This document shows, piece after piece, positions 1 to 9,384 of a stretch of 64,000 bases of DNA. The number at the start of each line of letters is the position of its first letter. The stretch's first letter is position 1. A program made the translations under genes and the position numbers. Under the pieces are notes generated by a model. That model was not told where the DNA came from. It worked only from the letters and a program-made list of their open reading frames with translations, and did no database searches. This DNA is from Spirometra erinaceieuropaei (Eukaryota; Platyhelminthes; Cestoda; Diphyllobothriidea; Diphyllobothriidae): positions 2,958,159 through 3,022,158 of the forward strand of contig CACRXP010000001.1 in NCBI GenBank assembly GCA_902702965.1. The letters are read 5' to 3'.

Positions 1-100
1 TTTATTAGTCTAGTCTTATAGTCAAGATGGAATCCTTTTAACAACCGCCAGTTCACCAAAATAAGGGAAAAACAACATAACTAGGGCAAAGCAATCATAC

Positions 101-130
101 CTGTTGCACTGCTTTTTGAGGAAATCGAGC
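101..130 (-). other. 30-nt micro-exon-like block, unit a
   Basis: Exactly 30 nt between a splice-acceptor-like TTTAG and a donor-like GTATG on the minus strand. Entered in phase 1 it is open and reads SISSKSSAT, leaving phase 1. The same phase is open in all six copies, whereas phase 0 meets a stop in one of them. Translation into protein is inferred, not shown. Confidence 0.5.
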
Positions 131-323
131 CTAAATCGAAAAAAGCAGAATTCGCGACTGATAAGCTTGGCTTTCTACCGTCTTCGAGTGTAACGCTGGC
201 TGAACTTGTCTCAGTAGGCTGCTGAGTTACATAAAATATCGCGCATGCAATCTTCATATAATACTGATATTTACCAAAAAGAAAACTGCGCAAGCAGTTG
301 CACGCTTTTTTAACTAAAGTAAC

Positions 324-355
324 CTTGAATGCTTGCATTAAAGTCTTTCTGCGAC
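324..355 (-). other. 32-nt exon-like block between micro-exon units
   Basis: On the minus strand it is bounded by TTTCCAAAG and GTTACT, as expected for an intron acceptor and donor. Homologous 32-nt blocks occur at 5348-5379 (acceptor TTCTACAG, donor GTTACT) and 8798-8829 (acceptor CTTTACAG, donor lost). Because 32 is not a multiple of three it would shift phase, so it may be an alternative exon or simply conserved repeat sequence. Confidence 0.3.
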
Positions 356-436
356 CTTTGGAAATAAGCAATTACACACACTGCCGATTTTTAAAAATAA
401 TAATAAAAACAGGACAATTAGGGCAAACAATAATAC

Positions 437-466
437 CTGCCGCCCCGGTTTTTGAGGAATTTGGGC
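437..466 (-). other. 30-nt micro-exon-like block, unit b
   Basis: 30 nt between acceptor-like ATTTTAG and donor-like GTATTATT on the minus strand; phase 1 reading PNSSKTGAA. It lies 336 bp upstream (in minus-strand terms) of the block at 101-130. Confidence 0.5.
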
Positions 467-599
467 CTAAAATCGGAAAGAAGCCAGAATTTACGACCGA
501 AAAGTCTGAGTCTTTACTGTCTTTGTATATAATTTTAGCTAAGTGGTACGCACGGGATGTCATATGCAGATCAAAAATTGTGCTCGGGCCTGATGAAGA

Positions 600-1155
600 A
601 CTACCGAAAACATTTGTTTGTCAACTTGACTCTTTCAGGTGAAACATGGGAATATTCGCAAAAGACAGACAGTCCAAATATCCCTCGGTGTTAAAGGGAC
701 ACAACGGATTCCTGAAACTCGATACCAGACTTACGGAGACAAATGTGACGGCCAAATTCTTGTCGGAATGTACTGATGGGGGTGAGTATCCGAAATACTA
801 TTGGGAACCCTTACAAAGAAACTATATCACCGCACTGAGGGGATATGCAGCAAGTCACCGCGAGGCAGGTAGCAAGGAAATTGAGGAACTTAGTGGAACT
901 TGTGTCAGAGAACAGTGACCCTGATCCGTCTTTAAAATTGCCAATCTGGCGTTCTGAGGCTACCCGCAAATAGTCAGAATTAAAAGAATCGAAGCCCGGT
1001 GGACTAAGTTCCTACGAAGCGTCCAACCAATAAAGGCCCAGAGCGCCCTTCCGGACAATTCGAAGCTGTACGTCCATGAACATTTTTCAGTATGGCTTGA
1101 TAAATCTCTCGTTGGGGCTCTACCTCTTGGTTCTACGTTTTGCATTACATGGCGA
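600..1155. other. Unassigned stretch
   Basis: No recognisable domain. The phrase GGGAATATTCGCAAAAG near 646 recurs near 4429, showing that at least part is dispersed repeat. It could be the decayed upstream part of the PLE that follows, but I cannot align it. Confidence 0.3.
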
Positions 1156-1700
1156 ATGTCGACGCAGCCAGAGTTTGAAATCCGACTCGGGAGTCTATTA
1201 AATCAGACTGCCGATCTAAAGCCTAGAGAGCAGAGAGAAGTTGGTTGTCGTAAGTTGACTCTGGTTAACTGCTGTCAACAGTACTTAAGGAAGACTCCAA
1301 GAAATAAAGGTCCCTTGACAAGGACCCATCGAGATGCCCTTAGGGAATTTCCCAAAAGCAAAAATATTGGGCTAGCCAGGCCGGATAAACTCTCAGAAGT
1401 AGTACTGATGGGTAGGGCGGATTAATGACGAAAATGGAGAAATCCAAGAATGACAAGGACCGCACCGAGGTCGTCGAGGGTCAGCTGACGGCGGTTCCTA
1501 AAATCCTCCTCAAGGTAAGCTATTTGTCTGTAAAAGAGTATGAGTGACTGGGATATGTGGGCATGGTGACACCCAGAATGTACGGCCCTCCAAAAGTTCA
1601 AAACCACGAACTAACCCTACGTCCAATCTTGGATATAAGGGACTCGCCTTATCATATCATTCCAAAGTGACTGATGGAACAACTAAAACCTGACGTCAGA
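1156..1700 (+). mobile_element. Penelope-like element, reverse transcriptase N-terminal part (decayed)
   Basis: Conceptual translation shows the start of a Penelope-type reverse transcriptase: a lead-in ending LARPDKLSEVVLMGRAD (about 1370-1424), matching the family's TRPDKG..VV block. After a frameshift near 1425 it continues with EVVEGQLTAVP, then PRMYGPPKVQNHE and LRPILDIRDSPYHIIPK, then LMEQLKPDV. These correspond to the YGLPK.HK / LRPI...SP.Y fingers region. In-frame stops fall near 1545 and 1668, so it is dead. Similarity ends near 1695, where other repeats begin. The C-terminal part of a similar PLE lies at 3281-4180 in the same orientation, so the two are probably one element split by later insertions. 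Confidence 0.75.
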
Positions 1701-1789
1701 GAGACTCTTTTGAAACAATCAAGAATATTAACTTTGGCGGGTGGAGGAGGAGGCTATAGTAGGATGTGTCATCACTATTTACCGACGTT

Positions 1790-1990
1790 CTCCTGGTAGA
1801 AACAATACACCACCTCCGTGAGATTATTCCTGATGACATTTCGACAGTCGTTGTCGGTGTTGTCCATCGTGTCCTCCACAGCAAGGCGAGAGCAGGCACG
1901 GTGACCTCCACGTGATTCAGTTTATGGTTGGCGTAGACTTGCACACCGCACTCCCTCCTCCTCCCCACACCTGAATCCGGTGTCATTACA
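1790..1990 (-). repeat. Dispersed repeat family A fragment
   Basis: Reverse-orientation copy of a module also found at 6025-6235, 9930-10060, 16225-16440, 34745-35250, 37190-37940, 46890-47420 and 58090-58450. Diagnostic words are the CTGTGGAG-CACAGTGGACATCG region and the TTCTTGACT-(A/C)CCGGGT-CCAGGTG region, seen here in reverse complement. No coding capacity was recognised. It separates the two halves of the PLE at 1.2-4.2 kb. Confidence 0.6.
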
Positions 1991-2914
1991 GGGTGAAGAC
2001 GACGTTCTCCACGTAAACGGCGTCAAGTAAACACCTCCTAATAACTAGTGGAAAATCTACTCCCTTACAATATTGACTCTATCGATGTGTATTGCCATCT
2101 TGAAAAGGGGACGGAGTCGCACTTGCTGATCGTTTCTCGGTTATTAGTACAGCCACGTTTGTTTCGGAAGCACCAACATATCCTGATTTTCCATATTCCT
2201 CAAGTTATTCATACTGTCCGTGTCTGGTCCAAACCTCCGTACACAAGCAAGACCTTGTGTCTAAGCCACTTGGGCTACCAACTTGGACTTTAAAGCTTGA
2301 TACACAGGTCGTCTTCTAGTCAGGGTCATCTACAACCACGAAATAGATCGTTGGGTCCGCAAGTATATGGACCACGGAGGACAAATAAGCAGCAAGCGTT
2401 CTACTATAAAGGCGCATCGACTGCACTTATTAACGGACGAATCTTATTTTTGAAATGTCGTTGACTGATCTTCGTGTATCCTAAACTCCTGCTTTCTGTA
2501 AGACCGTGGTATCCAGTTGATAATAGGCGATGCCAAGTTGCCTCATTTGTAAACCATTCCACTTTGGCCAGTAGTATGCATGTTTTTGGCTACTAACAGA
2601 GGAGCGAGTTCCGGAAAGCAGTTGAGAATATGGAGACTTGATTGCTCGAAATAGAGTTCCGTTAGCTTGGCCCTTTGAATGCTTTCAATGCCCCATCATC
2701 GGAGACGACAAAACAATAGAGGTAGATAGATTCGGGGGTGAATTCGAAATGCCAGGCGAATTAGGTTTATTTCCCTACGATCGAGTTCTCCCTTTATTAA
2801 GTGTCAGTATTCAATTTTAGTAAATGGATACACGAAAAAGTGGTTTTTCTGGTTTATGCCAAATCTATACAGAAACCCTGCCATACGACGGTCGCGGGTG
2901 CCTGGTGCGACTGA
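1991..2914. other. Unassigned stretch inside the split PLE
   Basis: No domain or RNA gene was recognised. It may be either decayed PLE or part of the inserted repeats. Confidence 0.3.
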
Positions 2915-3200
2915 ACGCCCACTCAGGTGTACCACCACATCTCCTGCTCCACAACAAACACTTAACCAAGATTTTAACCAATAACAAAAGTGAGTCAGCA
3001 AGGGAAGGTTGACAGAAGTCATTGGGCGACCTTGTACACGGCCTATACACCCAGGGGAGTGGATGCGCAAGCACCGGCAAGGAACCAAGTGCCAGAGAAC
3101 TGCCAGCGCACACCAGACTTCGAGGGCCACGGTTGGCTGAATTATGGGATAGCAGAGGTATGCCAGTGAAAACGCTAAAATGACTACTGACAATTTGCAC
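2915..3200 (+). repeat. Dispersed repeat family B, copy 1
   Basis: Aligns with 6240-6450. Shared words include CTCCACAACAAACA..TAACCAAG, ACCCAGGGGAGTG.GCGCAAGC and GAGAACTGCCAGCG.ACACCAG. In the second copy it follows family A directly, so A and B may be parts of one longer element. No coding role was seen. Confidence 0.55.
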
Positions 3201-3280
3201 GCAAAATGTCAGCTTCTTCTGCAATGACCAACTCTAGAGGCCGACTGACACGTTCTTTGCAAGTGTTTTCATGGGCAAAT

Positions 3281-4180
3281 GACCTCGACTTCTACGTTCG
3301 GTACGTAGAAAATATCTTTTGCCTGACCGATCTTACCACCGACAACGACACCCTGGTAAAAAAGTTTAGCAGTGGGTAGCCCTCGCTAGAGTTCTCTGCA
3401 GGGTCCGGGGCAGACGACGGAATCGATTTCCTCGATGTTTTTTTGCACAGACAAGAGGATGTATCTAGGTTGCGTAGGATACTCAGAAAAAACCTGTACG
3501 GGACAATGTTTTGTTCCCCTTCATATTTAACGCAAGCTGGTCCAGGGACTGACAGCTCTCCTGAATAGAGTTCCAACAGCTGCGGAGCATAATTAGCGAG
3601 AACGGATACCCAGAGGGATCTGTCCTCTGGAATATTGTGGAACGCACTGAAAAAGGTTACCGCTGCAACTACAGAAAAGAAAGAAGTTTTGATAAGACTG
3701 CCTTTTCTAGGAACTATCAGGCGGACTAGTAAGAAGACGTCTAAAGACAGCTATCACGAGGGCTTTTCTGCGTCGAATTTCTGCGCATTTTAAGCAAACT
3801 CTCCCCTCCTGCGGTTTGGAGGTAAAAATGGCAAATCGTTGCAGGCTGCATTAATGCGTATTTACTAATTCATTTGACTCTGTAGAAAGCGATACCTTGG
3901 GCGCACAACGAAACCCATGGAGGAGAGGATACGTGAACACGTAACGGCCTGGCTAGAAAGAGTTAAAAACACATTGATTTTGAGTTCTATTCCCGCACAT
4001 CTTGTCGATACGGATCACCGAGTCACCGTTCAAGAAGCCTATCAGGCTGTCTGCCGGACACCAAAAACTCCTCTGAAGGCTTATGCCAACAGATCCTAGC
4101 TACAGCCGAGACAGCGGTTATATGGCTATCACGTTGACAAATGCGCTGACTGCAGATGGCGATCGCACGCCGCTCCAGCC
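3281..4180 (+). mobile_element. Penelope-like element, RT C-terminal part and GIY-YIG domain (decayed)
   Basis: From 3281 the translation reads DFYVRYVENIFCL, the position of the Penelope RT catalytic YVDD motif, here altered to YVEN. It continues as DFLDVFLHRQED and then a stop. In the next stretch LRSIISENGYPEG (about 3590) and ERTEKG-RCNYRKERSF-KTAFSRNYQAD correspond to the RT thumb and linker. At 3917-4099 EERIREHVTAWL, SIPAHLVDTDHRV and ATAETAV match the C-terminal half of the GIY-YIG endonuclease domain. Stops and frameshifts show it is inactive. It is probably the downstream half of the element starting at 1156. Confidence 0.7.
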
Positions 4181-4666
4181 CCCTGATGACAATGGGGTAT
4201 ACTTCACGCACTCGACTTACGAATATCACTCAGGGCCTCTATCACACCCTCTCCCACATCTTGCCCAACTGACTACGACACGCCGACCTCGTCACGCTGG
4301 AGACGTGGGAACGATGCGTGTTAATGACTCTGTAAATTCCCCATATTTTCATTTTCTATGTAAGTTCATGGGCCTGATGGTGAATTATCGTAAACGAGGG
4401 TTTGCCAACTTGATTTTTTGGGTGTAACACGGGAATATTCGCAAAAGTTCGATCTTTACCCATGCCTCATCACTTGCGAAATCCTGTCAATGGCCGTCAG
4501 GAGTGAGTGTAATCTACTACTGCCCCCAGAGTACTAAAACATCTCAAAATAAAATAGATTTTACATTCTGCAGGGCATGTGTATAAGGGGTGAGTACAAT
4601 TTAGTCCAAAGAATGCCTTGTAAGTAAATACGTGAACATTCGCAAAGCAGAAAGTCAGGAAAAAGT

Positions 4667-4813
4667 CCAAACCCCGTAATGAGTTCCCAGAACCGTCCTT
4701 TTTAGGTCTGTCCGTCGGAGGGATGGTACCTATTGCCTCCCTTTCGTCAGCTTCAGAGTCAACACCGGCTTCGGGTGGACTTGGTTCGTTTTCCACTCTA
4801 TCCGAGACGTTAT
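4667..4813 (-). other. Terminal exon-like segment of the micro-exon family, copy 2
   Basis: Starts after an acceptor-like CTCTCGATAG on the minus strand. Entered in phase 1 it stays open and reads NVSDRVENEPSPPEAGVD, then EADEREAIGTI, then DRPKKDGSGNSLRGL. Homologous to 13255-13401 and 24803-24951; only the copy at 24.8 kb has a stop right after the GL motif. The peptide is acidic, then Ser/Lys/Gly-rich, and I do not recognise a domain. Confidence 0.5.
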
Positions 4814-5121
4814 CTATCGAGAGAGTACAGATGAATTTGAATTCCCGATGATAACAAACCACCAATCCTTCTAATATGTATACATTTGCACATCGTAACC
4901 TGTCATTAAGAGATTTCGACTGCCATGTACAACAGAATATGTTTAATCGTGAGTGTCTGGCAGCTATTAATATGAAGGAAGGTTCAGGTTACTACACATC
5001 GAATTGTTAGCAGGGTGTTGTTCAGCGGAATCAGTAAGGAGAGATTTGCCAGGTTTTATTAGTCTAAACTTGTTACCAAAGTGATGAGAAAAACAGCACA
5101 ATCACGGCAGAACAGCAATAC

Positions 5122-5151
5122 CTTTTGCACTGGCTTTTGGAGACTTCAGGC
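5122..5151 (-). other. 30-nt micro-exon-like block, unit c
   Basis: 30 nt between CCATTTCAG and GTATTG on the minus strand. Phase 1 reading LKSPKASAK; phase 0 contains TGA. Confidence 0.5.
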
Positions 5152-5347
5152 CTGAAATGGGTAAGAAAGCACAGTTTGTAACTAATAAGCTTGGCCTTCT
5201 ACTGTCTTTGTCTGCAACGTCGGCTGAAGTCGTTTCAGTAGTCTACTCAGTTGCATGAAATATTGCACATACAGTCCTCATATAATAGTGATATTTACGG
5301 AAAGGTAAACTTCGCAATAACTTCAAGCTTTCTCTTTACTAAGTAAC

Positions 5348-5379
5348 CTGAAATTCTGGCGTTAAATTCCTTCTAGGAG
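5348..5379 (-). other. 32-nt exon-like block
   Basis: Bounded by TTTCTACAG and GTTACT on the minus strand; homologous to 324-355 and 8798-8829. Confidence 0.3.
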
Positions 5380-5460
5380 CTGTAGAAATAAGCAATTGTG
5401 CACACTGTCGATTTTTGAAATTAATGGGCAAAGCAGCACAATCAGGGCAAACAATAATAC

Positions 5461-5490
5461 CTGTTGCACTGGCTTTCGAGAGCTTGAAGC
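5461..5490 (-). other. 30-nt micro-exon-like block, unit d
   Basis: 30 nt between CTTTCAG and GTATTATT on the minus strand; phase 1 reading FKLSKASAT. It lies 339 bp from unit c. Confidence 0.5.
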
Positions 5491-5599
5491 CTGAAAGCGG
5501 AAAGAAAACAGAATATACGGTAGAGATGCTTGGCGGGTCCCACGTTGTAGTTCTACGATCACCTCAGGTTTGGCGATGCAGTTAGATGAACTTCGCGGA

Positions 5600-6024
5600 G
5601 CCTTGTGCTGATGGGTGTGAATGACGTCATTTGGACCTGTTGATGGTCGTGGCAAATTCTTGTTAGCAATACACTGACGGTCCCCACTGAACGCACCAAA
5701 ACCCGGTAGACACTTCTATTTCATCCCGTCTCGACACTCAGCTTTCACCTGTGGCTGTCTGAAGCCTTGCAGATAAACCTTGCACCGATAAACGTTCATG
5801 ATCGGCGAAACAAGCGGATGAAGGTGTGCGGCATGTATCCGCGTGTCTACACAACCAGTAGTTTTCAAACTGATCTCCAAAATACCTCCAAATCCCTACC
5901 AAAAGCCTTACGGAGAGGCCGATACGAAATCACATGGGCGAACCATTTCAACTTGAGCCGCATTCCTCCACAAACGAAAATTGGGACAAATTGCAGAAAG
6001 CGACAGCCGTCTGAGATGACTTGG
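5600..6024. other. Unassigned stretch
   Basis: No feature recognised. Confidence 0.3.
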
Positions 6025-6235
6025 GCTGATAGTTCGACCGTCGCATCCGAGGATGTCCAACGTGTGCTCTATAGTAAGATGAATCATGCACGGTGATTCG
6101 CGCGCAAATTAGTTTATAATGAGAGTAGACTTGAGCAGCGTCCTCCGTACACGCGCCTCCTCCCCACCTGGGCCCGGCGTCAAGACGGAGTCAAGAAGAA
6201 CAGAGATGGGAAGGGCGCAGGTGGGTGGCGCGGCC
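6025..6235 (-). repeat. Dispersed repeat family A fragment
   Basis: Reverse-orientation copy: GTCGCATCCGAGGATGTCCA then ..CCCCACCTGGGCCCGGCGTC. It directly abuts the family B copy at 6240. Confidence 0.6.
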
Positions 6236-6239
6236 GAAC

Positions 6240-6450
6240 GCGCACCTTGGCGCTCCACTCCACACCTCCTGGTCCACAACAAACAGTTGACCAAGGTTTC
6301 AACCAACAACGACAGAAAGTACGTGTATGATTGGCTAGCAATGCACACGACCTGTGTACCCAGAGGGAGCGCAAGCGCATTTATCGCCAGAAAACCAGGT
6401 ATCGGAGAACTGCCAGCGGACACCAGGATGCGAGTGATAATGGCATAGCA
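6240..6450 (+). repeat. Dispersed repeat family B, copy 2
   Basis: Aligns with 2915-3200; no coding role recognised. Confidence 0.55.
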
Positions 6451-6869
6451 GACGCTCACAAACCTTGTGGCAGGTGATTTGCGGTAGCGTTACTAGTTCA
6501 GAGCCTACCCCGTCGCACCCCAACGAGCGTTCCGATGATGTGCACGACAAACTCAATCGTGAGCCGACCAAGCTCTTTGAAACGTCAGCATGTAAATAAA
6601 TCTGTTCCGGTAAGCCCATCTTCTTCTTCAAACTCAATAAAGACCTACACGCTGTCTCAGCAACGTTTCGGAGGGCACACTGTTTGGCTAGCGTCTGCAC
6701 AGACCATGTTGCCTGGGAGAAAGTGTTTTGTGGCAACAGGATCGTCAGCTCGAATAGCACTGACTTCCTTTTCCTGCAGGCTTGTGCGGAACACTATCTC
6801 CCTCTGACCAACATCTTCCGCCTGCCGATCCGAGTGAAAGCGACGTGAATGCATCCCCACTCGTTTCAC

Positions 6870-7775
6870 TAGAATCTGATGGACAACGTCTTAGTTCGGA
6901 GACATGACCGGCATGATGTGCTCGTGAATGGGGCAATGCGCTGCGTCGAACGCCGAACGGATCACCGACTCATTAACTCCAAGATAAAGCCCATTTGCAT
7001 GAATTCTAGTCTCGAACAAATGCAAACCTCGGAGAGACGTACAGATGAGGAGGCCCAGTGAAGGAAGCTGCAAGACGCTATCCGAGTCAATGCGATAGGA
7101 GTCGTCGATCCCAGGGAGAATAACGAAACATCTCCACTCCGCTGCCTGCGAAACAGAGACTACAAGCGATATGCACCACTAATGGCAGAAATTCCAGTCA
7201 GGCGGCATGCCCCCGATGCCAACGGTTAGTATGACAGAGACCACTCGTTCTCACTCTTTCATCCTCATGTTCTTCACTGTGCTGCTAACCGTATAGTTTA
7301 TAATGTGGCAGAAGATAGACATCAATATATGAAATGACCGAAAGATGTCCAAAATTCGTCTCCTACAACCATCTTTGAAAGTACCCGAGGTCAACGTTCG
7401 CAACGTGTTGATCGCGGACGACTACACACGAAAAATCACAGCTGAAGAGGACCTGTAGCGAAGCGTGGACCTCTTCGTTTCCGGCTGCTCTAACTTTGGA
7501 TTAACCATCATGACGGTGAAAGCAGTTGCCAGGCATTTATCGGCTCTAAACGCCAATTATACCGAATTATGTATCAATGTCGGTGAGCTGGACATTACAT
7601 CACTTGAGAACGTTAAGAGCCCTGGAGGTACAATTTAAAGAAACATCAAGATCAACGATGAAATCGCAAGTCTGATCTCCAGCTCCATCCAGGCCTTCGA
7701 CCGGGTAAGACACCCCGTCTACAGCCGTCGAGGCATTCTATTCAATAAAAAACTCAGGATGTGCAGGACTGTTAT
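6870..7775 (+). mobile_element. RTE-like LINE remnant (endonuclease C-terminus and RT C-terminus)
   Basis: At 6879-7000 the translation LDNVLVRRHDRHDVLVNGA then RRTDHRLINSKIK matches the end of an APE-type endonuclease (the LDYVLVR...TDHRLV block), also present in the longer copy at 51.8 kb. At 7400-7740 VLIADDYTRKITAEED, then SVDLFVSGCSNFGLTIMTVKAV, then INDEIASLISSSIQAFDRVR matches the RT catalytic F/LADD block and the thumb. The middle of the RT is missing, and stops interrupt the frame near 7456 and 7637. Similarity stops at about 7775, where PLE-type terminal repeats begin, suggesting a PLE landed in or beside it. Confidence 0.75.
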
Positions 7776-7925
7776 AACTAACAACGCTCTTACAAGGGAC
7801 GTGGAAATGGGCTGTCTACGAAGCCCAAATAAGAGCATTCAGCTCTGCCAATAGAAGCGAAGAGACGAGTCCCACGGGACAGTCTTGAAGAAGGAGACAC
7901 GATCGCTGGGACAAGAGCTTTATTG

Positions 7926-7967
7926 GCCTGACTTTTCGGATTCCTGCTTGAACCCATCATCAGAGAC
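7926..7967 (-). ncRNA. Hammerhead ribozyme-like motif, copy 1
   Basis: Minus strand order: GTCT (stem I 5'), CTGATGA core, an unpaired T, GGGTTC-AAGCAG-GAATCC (stem II with one G-U pair), GAAA core, A, GTC, AGGC (stem I 3'). Stem I pairs through one G-U. Helix III is essentially absent. Same architecture as 55969-56010 and 57017-57058. Confidence 0.55.
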
Positions 7968-8077
7968 ACAAGCAGATACGGGTGGTTCATGCACAAAGGC
8001 CGGAGTATTTATAGGATGCAGTCGCCATGCTACCGCATGCATATGAATGTTCACGGCTCCTCCCTTCATCGAGGATC

Positions 8078-8133
8078 GTTGCACGTGGTGTGATGACTGT
8101 TTGATGGCCGACAGTCATCACACCACGTGCAAC
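8078..8133. repeat. Perfect 23-bp inverted repeat with 10-nt loop
   Basis: Arms 8078-8100 and 8111-8133 are exact reverse complements (arm begins GTTGCACGTGGTGTGATG). The loop is TTGATGGCCG. It sits at the end of the pLTR-like segment, just before the second direct repeat at 8142. Confidence 0.85.
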
Positions 8134-8209
8134 GCCACTAGCAACGCTCTTACAATGGATGTGGACATGGGCTGTCTATGAGGCCCAAATAAGAGCACCC
8201 AACTCTTTC

Positions 8210-8790
8210 TTCCTCAACGGTCCCCGAGAAACATTGAAGATGAAGTGACAGGAAGGGGTCCCACACACCGGGGTCCTGGAACGAACCAACATCTCCGGTA
8301 TGCATGTCATGCCAGGTCAGATGCGACTGCCATGAAGCGGCCACGTCTTCAGAATGGATTGCGAGCGCCTGCTCGGGCGGATCTTCACCGTGGTGGCAGG
8401 CAAGGCAGAAAAAAGCGCCGCTACAAGGACACCTCAAAGATTTATCTTAGCATTTTCAAACCAAGCCAGAGGCCTAGGAGGACCACGCTCAAAATCGACA
8501 GGCGTTGCGCGCTGCGGTGAGGATTTGATTAGTTGTCTTCGTGCGAAGCAAAGCGAGACCTCATATCCCAGGTGTTACGTACCCATGACGCCAGTACCTA
8601 CCCCTGACATCGTGTCAACACTGCAAACGGACGTCTTAGTTACAGATAGGACTCTTTGGACGTCTGCGGCCCAATGTAATGAAGGCAACTTATGCCGTTT
8701 CATTTCAGTAGTGCTATTTACCGAAAGGAGAACCCCCGGAAGAAAGCCGAACTAGTGCATAAGTTGCCCCTGACGTTTTCTATGAATTAA
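8210..8790. other. Unassigned stretch
   Basis: An open frame of 133 codons at 8354-8755 has no recognised domain or exon signals; nothing else was seen. Confidence 0.3.
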
Positions 8791-8797
8791 TGAAAAC

Positions 8798-8829
8798 TAA
8801 AATGAGTGCACAAAACTCCTGGAAGCAGC
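8798..8829 (-). other. 32-nt exon-like block (donor lost)
   Basis: Acceptor-like ATCTTTACAG on the minus strand, but TTTTCA replaces the GT donor. Homologous to 324-355 and 5348-5379. Confidence 0.25.
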
Positions 8830-8904
8830 TGTAAAGATACTGAACTAGGTTAACTGTCAATTTTGCGAACTAAAAAAGGACACCATTAAATTAAGCAGTG
8901 ATAC

Positions 8905-8934
8905 CTGGCACACAGGCTTTGATGGACTTTGAGC
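8905..8934 (-). other. 30-nt micro-exon-like block, unit e
   Basis: 30 nt between TGTTTTAG and GTATCACT on the minus strand; phase 1 reading SKSIKACVP. Only one unit is seen here, with no terminal exon downstream, so this copy is probably a fragment. Confidence 0.45.
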
Positions 8935-9159
8935 CTAAAACAATAAAAAAACAGAAGTTGGGACTGGGAAGCTTGGCTTTTTATTGTTATATTACACGAG
9001 ATTAAGGGAGTTTGCCAGGCCATCATTTGACAAGTTTTTCGAAATGCCTGGCTGCGCTTAACCGAAGACAAAATTCAATAACTCACTTCACTGGCCTTAG
9101 TATACCTAACTCAATATCTAAACACATATACGAGCAATCGGTAAGAAGCTTATTCGAAA

Positions 9160-9310
9160 GTCGACATCCTGGTGTGAATAAATTATCTTAACATTTTGCG
9201 ACACGATAATTATTATGACAACACTGCGTAAGCAACCTTTTCACGTTGAATATACTCTTCAAAATTTAGGCTAACATTTCGTGGGATTGCACACCTACTG
9301 TATAGGCAGA
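9160..9310 (+). repeat. Fragment of the long-TIR element (right terminus)
   Basis: Aligns weakly with the right inverted terminus of the elements at 10381-11372 and 22496-23417: GACATCCTG, then TTCAAAATTTAGGCTAACATTTCGTG. Divergent. Confidence 0.35.
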
Positions 9311-9384
9311 ATGTTACTACTGACAAAGTCAAGGGAGACTCGAGTGGTCATTTTTGGCATATTGGCCGTCGTTAGCAAATCATA

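Larger units (their letters stand above)
1..600 (-). repeat. Tandem pair of micro-exon repeat units (copy 1)
   Basis: Two units in tandem, 336 bp apart, each carrying a 30-nt exon-like block (101-130 and 437-466, minus strand); a 32-nt block (324-355) lies between them. The same arrangement with 339 bp spacing occurs at 5050-5530, and single or decayed units occur at 8.8-9.0, 13.6-13.75 and 27.8 kb. The left edge begins with TTTATTAGTCTA, which also starts the copies at about 5056 and 13636, so the block continues outside the window to the left. By comparison with the 4.5-5.6 kb copy, a terminal exon should lie just beyond position 1. The transcript would run on the minus strand. Confidence 0.6.
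4500..5600 (-). repeat. Micro-exon gene-like repeat, copy 2 (two units plus terminal exon)
   Basis: Minus-strand order: 30-nt block (5461-5490), 32-nt block (5348-5379), 30-nt block (5122-5151), then a terminal exon-like segment (4813 downwards). The terminal exon lies about 310 bp downstream of the last micro-exon. Phases agree: the micro-exons run phase 1 to phase 1, and the terminal exon is entered in phase 1. The flanking stretch 4860-5060 also aligns with 13440-13640 and 25000-25200. Confidence 0.55.
7782..8208 (-). repeat. Penelope-type terminal repeat (pLTR) with partial tandem second copy
   Basis: The segment starting at 7782 (CAACGCTCTTACAAGGGACG) recurs at 8142 (CAACGCTCTTACAATGGATG) 360 bp later in the same orientation, over about 67 bp. 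Between them 7850-8100 aligns with the terminal repeats of the PLE at 55.9-57.2 kb (shared CGATCGCTGG-ACAAGAGCTTTATT, CATGCTACCGCAT and CACGGCTCC). The element's sense strand is minus. It contains a hammerhead-like motif (7926-7967) and a perfect inverted repeat (8078-8133). No RT is attached, so it may be a solo or tandem terminal repeat. Confidence 0.65.

Noticed and set aside
588..615. CTGATGA followed by GAAAA, a possible hammerhead core
   Set aside because: The bases between cannot form stem II and there is no flanking stem I; chance occurrence.
6535..6936. Several open frames on both strands just before the LINE remnant
   Set aside because: No recognisable domain; the only supported coding similarity begins at about 6879 in the LINE endonuclease frame.
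8354..8755. 133-codon open frame
   Set aside because: No domain, no splice context, no homologous copy in the window; compatible with chance.
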